The notes under the pieces: generated by a model | Seen by the model: the letters and a program-made list of their open reading frames with translations, nothing else | Database searches by the model: none | Told to the model about the DNA's origin: nothing | Assembly: GCA_905250025.1 (NCBI GenBank) | Contig: CAJNOJ010000348.1 | Span: 30,225 to 94,224, forward strand | Origin: Adineta ricciae | Lineage: Eukaryota; Rotifera; Eurotatoria; Adinetida; Adinetidae | Direction: 5' to 3' | Length of the DNA: 64,000 bases | In this document: in pieces, positions 48,592-59,758 of the stretch | How the letters are laid out: the number at the start of each line of letters is the position of its first letter | Position numbering within the stretch: the first letter of the stretch is position 1 | Made by a program: the position numbers and the translations under genes

Positions 48592-51500
48592 ATGGCAAAT
48601 AATCGTTCATTCAATTATTCTATTCCGGCTGATTTCTCAGCACTTCTTCATTCCAACTTCAAACAATTAAATTCTCTTCCATATTTTGATATTCATTTCT
48701 TGAATGAAGATAAGGACTGGTATTTATTATCGTTTTTACGTGAACAACAACGCAATGGACATTCATACGAAGTAACACTTGCGGCTTTAAATTCTCTTGT
48801 TGGTACATTAGCCGAGAACACTTATTTTCGTGGTCCTGTTAATAATAATGTTGGTTTTCTTAATCAAAACCATCATATTATTGGAGAAAGTGGTAAATAT
48901 CATTTTAATATAAACAAATTGAAACAGGGATTTAGCTCAGTCTGAAGAATTTTTCGAAAAGATTTGCACAAGAAAGATGTTAACAATCTAATAGTTTTTG
49001 CTCTAACGTGTCTGCGCTTCATCAAAGTCATTCTAATCTTTATGGCGATTTCAAGATTCAGCTTAGAGAAAAGGACACCATTCTATGCTAACTTTGAATT
49101 TTATTCTATTTTTAAACCTTATTGTTTTATTCTAGCTTCAAATAAAAGTGCAATCTGTCAAGAGATCTCATTCGCGTTGCAAACTGTCAATGAAATGTTT
49201 CCTGGTCGATATTCAAATTCAATGGAGGATCTAGACAGTGATCACAATACGAACAAAACAAAGCACAAGTCGATTGCAACGGGATATTCTATGGTTGTCT
49301 CAAACGCTACTGAAGTTGCCTTGTTGAATAATTTAACGAAAGTTAACACCATACTATTACATTCTGATGGTGATGTTGCATTAAACAAACTTGGCTATTA
49401 CGATCAAGGAAAGAACGAAACATCAGCTGGTGTCAGTCTGTTTTGTGACGCATCTGATGGGCTCTTCAAAGGGTTCATTAGAGGTACAGGTGTCTCTCAA
49501 GTGAAAATAAATCGTCCAGTGGCATTATTGAATATGTTTGTCGCCAGTACTGGAACAAAAATGGCTCATATGTTGCAACGATTTCATGAAACAAAAGGAC
49601 AAGATGGTGTATTCGGACGAGTATTTTTTACCTGGTGTCCAAGTCTTGTCGAATTACCACCAAGCAAAACAACAAGCTTTACAAATATTGCATCTTTTCC
49701 ACATTTTCCTGTTAGTGCAGCAACGTTTTTTATCAATGCATTCGAGTTACGTCATTCAACAAATAAATCTGATTATGTCAGAAAAACTTCTCAAGGTAAC
49801 CGCTTTGGAAAGTCTTTTTTGCGTGAAAATAGGAAAATATCAAATGAAAAATATTTCTTGATGATAAATTTACATTCGTACATAGGTCTTCAAGAAGAAG
49901 AGCGTTTGATGCAAGAGCGAGTCAAACAAAATGTTACAACACCAGCGACATATTCAATTGATCTAGACGAAGATGACATTCATCTTGAAGAAACCTCTGA
50001 TGCATTTGACAAAAGCAACGAGATATCGTCTTTCAAATTGATGCAAACACTTGTCAACGACTGGTGGAAAGGTTCGCATTTTGCCGAACATCATATAAAA
50101 CCTATTCGTCGCAAAGTGATTTACATGTTATCGAAATGTATATGGTCTATGAAGATTATTCGTATTCTTTTCCGATTGATGGGCGATAATTTAAACACAA
50201 TTGATCAAAAACAAGGTGATCGAATAACATCGACTTCTACACCAATTGATCCACGATTTCAATGTTCAATTGAAAAGTCGATCGATGATTATCTGAAACG
50301 TAACTGTCAACAAAAATACATCATGTGGTCAAATGAAAATGATATTTCAGTTGGATATCATTTGTATTTACGAAAGATGTCAGTTGTCGAAACACTTCTT
50401 ACACTTAAACCATTACCTGATGCAATTGCTGAACGTATTGGGAAGAAAACAACCGAAAAGTAAATGATTTTTATACAATGATTGGGAATTTTATATATTT
50501 TAACATGTTTCTTCTTCAGATCTCCGGAAGAAGTTAAACTGGACAAAGCTATGTGCAAAGTAATGAACTTTTCAGTCGTCTTTTTTCCTCGTCAATATCT
50601 TACGAACAATACGAAAGGGGAAGGATCCGGTCAATTCTCCCATTCGTCTGATTTAAAACCTGATCAAGTTCTTACCCCTTTGGTTGAAAGTGGCTTGGTC
50701 ATTGGTGGAAACTTTATTAAACATGCACGAACGAGAAGTGACGAGTTAAAATTTCCGTCGTTTCGCAAACAGTTGCCTTCTGTTATTCAAAACAATTCAA
50801 TAATTAAACGAGCCTTTGACGTAAGCAGAGTTTGTTCTATGTTTAAGTGTACGTCCATCTTCTACCTGAATTGATACATGATACTATAAAGGGCAGGACA
50901 CACGATAGGAAAAGAATCATTTGTTTAAGTTTAGATTCCGATGAGAAGTTATATAAATGTAGCATAAGTTATTTGGATAGTACACGTTTCGAACGATCTT
51001 CTTTATTTTCGTTCATCTTGCACATAAATTCATAAATCAGATGAAGTATTTGAATCTTTTAACTATATTACGACAAGGAAACGTTGTCAATAAATTCCTT
51101 CTTGTAATCAAATACGATGTGTGCTATTTTTCCTCTAGGACTTGGGTTTGAACATGGCAACTTACCAAACAACATTTGAACATCAACGTTTGCCACTTGG
51201 TATGGAATTCACAGAAGAAGCGATTGAATTCATGCGAAATAACGATGAATTTGTGCAGTATTATCATAATTATTATATCGAAGATCGTCATTTCAAAACG
51301 TTTCGAGAAATGGTGCAACAACGAATTCATCATGGTGAAATCATCCAAAAAGAAAGTTCGTAATGTTTTTCGTCAACGCAAAGTTCTAATCATTAAGTTA
51401 TTTGTATTTTCTAAATATCTTAGATAAAGTTTATTCAAATGATCCTGTCCTTATCAGCAGCTATCGATCAGAACTTTCCCGTCAAAGCAACACGTCTCAA

Positions 51501-54500
51501 GCAAATGTTTCTTTTTCTGTCGATACTGTGACAATAGAAAAGAGTATTGAAACTAAGTCAAGCAATGGAAGTACGTTTTTAATTAACATTATTTCCATTT
51601 CGAAAACTTTTCATATGGCTTTTTCATATAAGCACTCTACCACACTTGAGAATTATTTCACATTTCTTTATATTCAGCACATTTGTTGGAAAGATTAATA
51701 ATTCGTTAAAAAAATGAGCATATAAAATGAGGGGAACGTACATATGCACCCTATGAAACAAAATGACACTGTCCCATGATCGTAGTCAATCTGTAATTAA
51801 TTAAATTTGTTTTTTTCTTCGTCTGTATGAAAAACTGCTAGATCAGAATAGAACTTCTTTATGATACAAGTCATCACAAATCCGTACGGTTTGTTTTTCC
51901 TATAGATGATGAAGTATTAGCAATTGATTCAGAAGCTATGGAAGTGAATAATCAACGAGATCATGCCATTTTCAACAAGACGATCGAAGTCGAAAGCTCT
52001 TCTACTGAATCAATGTTAACATCAGCTGGCAATTTACTTTCAGAAGTACGATTATTAACAGCACATGTGAATTCGGACTGTTCTTTTGACAACAAGATTA
52101 AAGATTCAGTACGAACAGGTTAGAACAAAAATCATTTTTATCTTAGAAAAGCATGATATTTCAGTTGGAGAAAGGTGTGCAATGGTTGTATTTTTATCAA
52201 CCATCTTTATATATCTCGCGATTCGTTTTCATTATAGCGATACAAAATGATACTGCTGTTGAGATTTTTCGAGTCTCGACATAGCATGGTGATAGAAATA
52301 CAGTTGAGATACAGCAGGACAAATAATATAATTTTGTTTGTTTTTATCTCCAAGCAACGTTTATTTATCGATACGTTGATTGATCATGTACCATGTTTGT
52401 AATCTCTCATAGCTCAATGAGACGAATGGGTGATTGTAATGAATGAAAAAAGTTGTTTTTCTCGAGTTATGTTGACATTTGTCGTGATTGGAAAGAAAAG
52501 CGATGATCGTGCGCTTTAAAAAAAGGCATTTTCATTACGAGATGAATTAGGAAACGGTTATTCCAAGGAGATCAGTATATATATATATATATTATAGCAC
52601 TTTTGTTTTGTACAGACTTTGTCCGAATAGTTATTTTAGTTTCATATTTTGTTTTACAGATGATGTTGAACCTGACATCATTGTGGCAACAAATTCAACA
52701 ATTACGATTGGTAAGCAATCAATTTCTGGTTATTTTTTATCCCATAATCTTTCTATTCTCTTGCTTTTTATATAATTTCAGTTCGAGAATCGGATGTAAA
52801 TCTTGTCGATTTCGAAGAAACAGAAAATCATGCATGTAAGTATTAGAATTAATTAGCCGCTCATAATTGTTTTCACGGTATCTTCTTGTATGTGGACTAA
52901 AGAACAATATGTTCTGTCGTTCTATTTCACAATGGATCGAATGAGCATAGTTCGTACAAATATAAAGAATTTTGCATTTAAAGAGCAGTTGAAAGGAGAG
53001 AATGCTTCGTTTCGAATGATTTGTCAGCTATGCTTTTATTTATCTTCGCATTCTAGCTTCTGAAAATGATCGATCGGCAAACAATCACCAGTCTAGATGT
53101 ATTTCAACGCAATTTGGTCCAGTTGTGACAAAAAAACAAAATAGAGAGAATGAAAATCTCAGTGAACCATCACTCAATAGTAATTCGTTTACATTTTTTG
53201 TTTTTGATGCAATGACGACCATTTGTTGTTTAACTATGTAAACAAACGAGACTTGACTGTAACAATCATATACAGAACCGATGTTGAGCTGAGAATATTA
53301 CTGATTTTTTTTATAGTTTCCCGGAGACACAGTTGAAAAAATAACACTCAGTGAATACTATGCAAATAAATGGTCGTTATGTCATAGCCAGAACGACACA
53401 ATTGCATTTCTGATTGTTTCTTTCTATTTTTACTTTTCTTTCTCTTTGATAGTGTCACGATCGTTTGTTGGTGAAATAATGTTATCACAAAGTATTCCAC
53501 TTAATGATGCAACAAATGAAATGGAACCACGGTATGTAGGTATGTGAACAAGAAGTCTTTATTTTTTTCTGTTTTTTGTCACTCTCAAACACATTTCGAA
53601 CTAAAATAATAAGAAGCTTGCTGACAAAAATTCTAATACTATCAGTGTATGAAATAACAACCGATCTCTACTGTTTGTTTTTGAATAGAAGAGAGTTTGT
53701 TCAAACATAACAAAATTATTTAGTACCTTACTTTCATTCATTTCGAAGTCAAAGTGCTTTTGAGAAGTCATAAGGAACTTCACGTATCAGACGCATGTCC
53801 TTGTGTTCATTCGCCACGGACGCCTTTGAGTCATCATTATAATAGACTAGTTATATTAAACATGAATTTTCTTAGATGCAGATGAATCAGGGTCTGAAAA
53901 AAGTAAAAAACGTGGTCGTCCAATTTCGACAAATACGACGTCACAAAAATGGTCATCCGAAGGTAAGAAATTCGGTTTCATTTGTCGGCGTATACTTGTT
54001 CAGGAGCAGAGGAGACATATTTGTTCGTATTCGATCTAAAGTCGCATCGTATTCTTTTAAACCTAAACACACTGTTCTCATCCAATTATATTTCTCAGGA
54101 AAGGATCATTCAAATCGATCTTTTTCATAAATTCGCCACACATGTGAAAGAGCTTTGAATTGATATTTGCTTAGCGGCTAGATAACAATATCTGCCATAT
54201 GTGCCACTAAGTGTAGAATCGAAAATACGGGAGGATAATTCAGGGATCTTGACAGCTTCAAAGCACAACAGTCTTTGCTTTGTATGTAAACATGTTTCTT
54301 GAGGAAAACGTTTCCTGAATATATAAATATTTTTCATTTTCCATCATCACATAGAACTATTTCATAAGCTCATAACCAAGATTATGCGATACATACAAAT
54401 CTTTTACGAATTTAGAGGTGAATAATATGATTATCGATCCAAAATCCTTTGTTGTTTGGAAATCAATTATTATAAAACGTCAATTCATTCTTGGTACTGC

Positions 54501-55123
54501 AACGGATTTATTCAAAATGATACCGTCGAGATTATTCGATGAAACATCAAGATTAAAACTGATTGACTTTTTGCTTATGAAGAAATTGCTGGTGAGAGGT
54601 GATTGGTTTTGTGATTCAAAAGGCACATCAGTTGCTGGTTATATCAAAGGAAGTCCTCCAAATCCTGAAGTATCGATGAGTTTAGCTGAATTTGGACTGG
54701 ATATCGAGGAATACAAATTTTCATTAAATCCAAATGGTCATGGAAAACGAATGATTGGTGGCAAATTGAGAAATCAATCATTTTCATTTAGTACTTCATT
54801 AAATGATCGAATTCGAAATGACGAATGGTTTAAAGATAATCTGGAAATTGACGAAAAATTTATGTATGTGACAACAGCATTATCACAAACAACGTCGAAT
54901 CTCCGTGCGTGTTTCATTTTATCGAACGCATCTTTTACTCATTTATTTTTGCTTCTCTTTCACAGAGGTTGATCAATTTCAACAACAGCAAAAAGATAAA
55001 GCTTATCGAGCTTTGACAGCCAAACGAAAGAAGGTGGATGAACTACAAAAAGAAACAACACAAATATATGGCACGGATATACCGGCGAAACGTAAACGTA
55101 AACCAAAGATTCGAGAAGATTAA
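48592..55123 (+). CDS. Gene A: DUF3987-like protein with disordered AT-hook tail, about 13 exons
   Basis: First block 48592-48945 starts MANNRSFNYSIPADFSALLH. The frame is disturbed between 48.92 and 49.13 kb (TGA in the opening frame; coding-like QSEEFFEKICTRK in another), so one or two introns or breaks lie there. Exons then read to 50459, 50520-50820, 51139-51355, 51424-51570, 51906-52118, 52660-52710, 52782-52835, 53057-53179, 53453-53539, 53876-53962, 54416-54904 and 54966-55123. The core (49.1-50.4 kb) has TILLHSDGDVALNKLGYYDQ, ALLNMFVASTGTKMAHMLQR and GQDGVFGRVFFTWCP, resembling the sensor-like D-E/R part of DUF3987 proteins, helicase/primase-type ATPases. The tail is acidic and serine-rich, has an AT-hook (KKRGRPIS) and ends in a basic KRKRKPK signal, suggesting a nuclear DNA-binding protein. 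The family call is tentative. Confidence 0.55.
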
Positions 55124-55530
55124 GCTTCATTTTGCTTCCTTATGGTGTTACAAATACGCATATTTCAAGTCCATGATTATCTCTTGATTACTTATGCACA
55201 TATTATTATTTACTTACCATTTCGATTCGTAGTAATTGGTATTCAATATTGTGTCTTAATTGTTTTATATTTGTTTTATTCGAGTCATATATCAGTGACC
55301 TTTATTTGCCATGTTCAATTAAAACGTGAACTACCTGTTCTTATTCTTTTTGATGTAAGATTCTTTTGCTTCTTTATTTTTCACCAACTATTTGTTTCTC
55401 CTTTTGAGAATTATTCTCGTCAACGTTTTCGATATCTTTCTTTCCCGCTGCGCTGTTTGTACAAATTCGCTTATGAATACGTCTTCTGCCAAAGATATTG
55501 TTTTTCATTGTCATGTTTCATGCGTCATTT
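55124..55530. other. 3' flank of gene A
   Basis: Open for about 140 codons from 55142, but the frame is hydrophobic, lacks motifs and ends inside the MITE, so it is not called a gene. Confidence 0.4.
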
Positions 55531-55648
55531 CCAAGGGGGAAACAGCGGATTAGGAGTTTAAATAATCATCTAATCACTCATAATCAATACTAATCACATA
55601 TAATCAATATAATCAACATTAATCAATAATCCGCTGTTTCCCCCTTGG
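55531..55648. mobile_element. 118-base MITE with perfect 22-base TIRs and 6-base target duplication
   Basis: Bases 55531-55552 (starting CCAAGGGGGAAACAGCGG) are the exact reverse complement of 55627-55648. TCATTT precedes (55525-55530) and follows (55649-55654) as a target-site duplication. The centre is a tandem of TAATCA-type words. Perfect ends imply recent movement. It has no coding capacity, and the parent transposase is not in the window. Confidence 0.88.
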
Positions 55649-56266
55649 TCATTTCTCCTTCCAATTCTTAGCTCTCTTTTTGTAAGATAGTACACTTTTT
55701 ACTGGCTAACCATGTATTTTGTTAGCTTGGTATTTTTACGCATTATTCTTTTTCACCGAAAGTGATTTTTCTTTATTCAACACTTGTGTGAAGAACACTG
55801 GTTGATTTATGTCACCATTATCTATATGAATAAAAGTAAATTCATACTCGAACAATTGAAATTTACCATTTTGTCGAAGAATCACTTCAAACGTTCATGG
55901 TGCGTAGCACTAACAGAGAGTATATAACAAATGAAATGAGAAAAGTGAAATGAATTGTATAAAATGTCTAATGGTTGTTTTATTATCATTAAAGCATTTG
56001 ATTCGTTTTAGAAAATATTTTGTTAGAGTCATGTTTTTTCATTTAAACATTGATGAATCCAATGGATCGTTCAAAACTATGCTTATTATCCAAATCAGAC
56101 TATTTCTAAAATTCAGTACTATGCGAAACAAGAAATAGTTTTTCATACCATTCGTGTAACTAACACAGATGAATTCTTTTATTCTAGAAAAGAATTATAG
56201 TGGCAAAGGTTTTTTATGTATCAATCTGTTAATATGTATCATCTATACAAGATTTTATTTCTTCAG
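55649..56266. other. Upstream region of gene B
   Basis: Non-coding. The exon of gene B follows an acceptor (TTTCTTCAG) at 56258-56266, so a 5' non-coding exon may lie here. Confidence 0.4.
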
Positions 56267-58638
56267 ATGTTATCGATGAATGTCATATTTGAGCGTCTTC
56301 AATTAGCATTTCCAAACGAAGCAAAACGTTCTTTCAAAGCAGCGCTGATCATTATTAATGCTGCACATTTTATACCAGCAAGTTATATTCGTCCACTACC
56401 TCCACCATGTACAAGTGAAGAAAGATTGGATTTCATATCTTTTTTTTTGAACAAGGAAACAGGTATTGAATATACATGTAATGAAGTTCTTATTGCTCAC
56501 AACGTTTTGATGGGTAATCATAATACACGAGTCGAACTTACTTTCGATTGTAATATCGAAAAAATGAATCAGTATCTGGATGAATATAAAAATATTCAAC
56601 CTCAGTCTGGATTTGCAAAAAGTTTTACTCTTATTTCACTTCTTCCATATCGAACGACTTGTGCTTTGTGTTATGAACAGTTGAAGACTATTTTCCATGG
56701 TGCTGGTAACATTATCTATTGCACGAAAATCCAACCTTGTCTTTTATACAAGGCTGATTGTCACCGATGTCATCGATCATATCGAGTATCTTCCATTTAT
56801 TCAATTGATCGAAAAGAAACACTTATAACATCCGATTCACAAAAAGCTGATTATATACATTATTCAGGATCACTTGTCTTTGCAAAGGAATTTCTTATCG
56901 CATTCTCATCTCAACTGATTGACAACTACGTTACTTTCGAAGGTTTTGCGTCTGCAACTGCGAAGATGTTCAGAAGACTTTGTCCAGACATCGTCGATAT
57001 TGTTACAATAGATACTTTAGCTCGTAATTTGCAATCTGTTTGGCTATATTATGAATTAACTAATTTCATTTTTATGACAAGTAAATTGAAAGAAATTTCA
57101 TATCCATATGCAATAGCTGAAAGTAGAACAAAAGTGAAATATAATCAATCATCACGCGCAATATTTATCGAACGGAATCTGAACTGGATCTATCATATAT
57201 TTACTGTTTTCTGGTCCAATCATGAAGATATATTCGGAAGTTGCAAATGTGGTTATTGTTCACGCGTGATCATACTCGATGGCCATCAGAAACCGTAAGT
57301 TTTGATTGCATATAAAGATTAATTACTTTAAGTTTGAAATTTCTATTTGTATTTAAAAAATCCGTATCTAATTCATCGGTCATTTATTGGAATAATTTAA
57401 ATGATATTCACATTTTGAAAGCAAATCATTTTTATAATATAAAATTAAGCTACGTTGAAGGTTGTAAAGAATAATTATTACTTTATTTTATTTATTTAAG
57501 GAGAAGATTGGTGTGCAAATATGACAATGTTACAAGTTTGATTAACATTGATGAACTGGGTCCTTTAAACAAAGGTTGCCCTTACATGCCGCGACGGCGA
57601 CAATCAGATAAGAGAGAATCAAATGGTAAGTGAAGATCCATTGAAAATCGAACTCCTATTATCAGTTGAACAAAAGGAGTGATTAGAATAATTCGACTTG
57701 AATTGATCATTTGGGAAGCTGACTGAAAGAATAAACATTTCCATAAGATAGCATTTCATGAATAAGAACGCTTAATTTAATGTTCAATTATAGATGGTGG
57801 ATATTATTACTGTGATCATCACCGAATGAAATACACAGAAGAGCAATCTATGAATAGTAAATTCTCCGACGAAGAACTTGGGAATTATTTAAGTTATCTT
57901 AAGAAACTTGATCAAGAAGAGTCACAATGCAATGTGGGTCGAAACGACATTGAAGAACGTTTCGAAACGAAAAAACGTTCAATGGGATTTATCGCATCAT
58001 TTCTTAATTGTGGAATTATTATTGGATTTTCCGATAGTGTTAATCATGAAGGTCCAAGAAAAATAACTGATCATCTACTAACTATGTTGAAACTGGGTGC
58101 AAAAATTCCATCATTGCTTGTGTACGATGCCGCTTGTCAGCTGTACAAATTCTGGCAATATCGATTTAACGGTGAATACTTGCAGAAAACAAAATACACA
58201 CAACAACTGATGGAAATGAAACTGGTTACTGATCGATTTCACAATACCGTTCATAAAGGAAAGCTATGTAAAACTATCTTCAATCCTGATTCTGAAGAGA
58301 ACAAGATTGATTTCGTAGGAATCAATACCAGTTTAGCTGAACAAACCTTTTCATATTTAACCAATTTCAAACTTGCTTTACGAAGTTTCGCGTATCCAAC
58401 ATCAGCACTGTTAACGATTTTATTGTTTCATCTGAAAAATTGTGACAAATTAAACGAAGATCCTGCTCAAATTGGTCTAATCATTGGAACTAATCTTGAA
58501 AATAAGATTGAAGATCAATCAATGCACCAAACTTATTGCGTATTCGAAACATTGCTACTTGAAGAATCAAATAAGGATGATAATCCAGATGATGACGACT
58601 ATGTTGACCTTAGCGATCATGATGATAACAATGATTAA
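56267..58638 (+). CDS. Gene B: cysteine-cluster (CxC5-like) protein with KDZ-type transposase-like domain
   Basis: Exons 56267-57294, 57501-57625 and 57794-58638 join in one frame to 665 residues, starting MLSMNVIFERLQLAFPNE. The N-half has zinc-binding pairs CALCYEQL, then CLLYKADCHRCHRSY, then CKCGYCSRVIIL, as in the CxC5 cysteine cluster known beside KDZ transposases. A second cluster follows (YYYCDHHRM, CNVG). The C-half reads SLLVYDAACQLYKFW, DRFHNTVHKGKLCKTIF and NTSLAEQTFSYLTNFKL, matching the D-x2-CQ, H-x4-H and E-bearing strands of the KDZ RNase-H-like fold. The expected first catalytic Asp (MDGNF-type) is not seen; FLNCGIIIGFSD stands there, so it may be inactive or degenerate. It ends in an acidic tail (DDDYVDLSDHDDNND). 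Likely nuclear. Confidence 0.65.
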
Positions 58639-59758
58639 TGAAACCATATGTCATATCGCAACTTGTTCTTCAAACTATTATGCTTTCTCTGATTTTCTTT
58701 TTTGGTTTTTTTTAAAGCTTCAAAAAAGAGAAAACTATTAGAAAATATATTGGGAAAACGTTAATATCTTATGGTTTTTTTAGTACGGTCTCTTAGGGAG
58801 CTCATTGCACATGAGATGAAGATGGTTTTTTTTCTTTGTTGGACAGATAAAGAATCCAATACAGTATATTTTCTTATCTTTCGAACTGCACATCATAATC
58901 ATTGTCAACAAAAAACTGTGCACAATTAGGAAACAACCATCATCACTTGCACAATGGTTACAGTGTGATGACATAACTGATTCAAGCGTTAACATAAATC
59001 GCCACGTCTGTGCGACTATTTCAGTTTCACTTTCTTATCACATACTCTACAAAACTCCCAAATTCATATGGTTTCCTTAGAAAGAAATACGACTTGATTT
59101 CTACTATAAAAACGTGGCATCACCATTAAATTCACAATTATTAAAAGAAAACGCAAGCACCCTTCGTATCTCTCACGATACTCGCTATATACAAATAAAA
59201 CACTTCTCTTCTGCGTCCCAATGGCTCAAAAAGAAAAAGCCGATGGCAGAATATTCTAAATCTCGAAACACATCCTTCATACTCATCAATCTCGAGTCTA
59301 AACTTTTTCATACTCTCAGTGTCATCAATCAATATCAGTAAAAAAAGTATCCTTATCTATGCCTTTCTCACCATTAAAGGATCTAATAATCACTACATAC
59401 GCTACTGCTACATACAAAAATTTTAAATTCGATTTCCAAGACCAATTCAATCACCACACTTACATACCTCTAACACTTCTATACCTCTGGAATCTTCCAT
59501 ATGACTAACACGACTTACGTCGCCGATACGGCTTATACCGCATATACCGCAATGCCGCATATACCGCTAATACCGCAATACCGTTTATACCACTAACCCT
59601 ATCATGCAATTGGAACTGCACTGTATAGTTGAACAAACAGAGTCTTTCTATATTTCGATTTTGTCAAAAATTAGGAATTAATTTAGAAAATTAATTTGCC
59701 ACAAAATCATATTCCCCAGCATATGAGCAGGTCTCTATCCGACTTTGTTTCCTTATAG
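58639..59758. other. Spacer between genes B and C, with inverted minisatellite
   Basis: A frame at 59114-59341 lacks ATG and motifs. Gene C's first visible exon begins after an acceptor at 59758 in phase 1, so an upstream exon of gene C should exist, but I could not identify it here. Confidence 0.4.
59525..59592. repeat. Short minisatellite, reverse of the 46.6 kb array
   Basis: About eight units of ATACCGC(AA/TT/T) reading as the complement of the GCGGTAT units at 46579-46813. Confidence 0.75.

Noticed and set aside
55142-55561. 139-codon hydrophobic open frame after gene A
   Set aside because: It runs into the MITE and reads like AT-rich 3' flank; no membrane-protein family pattern.
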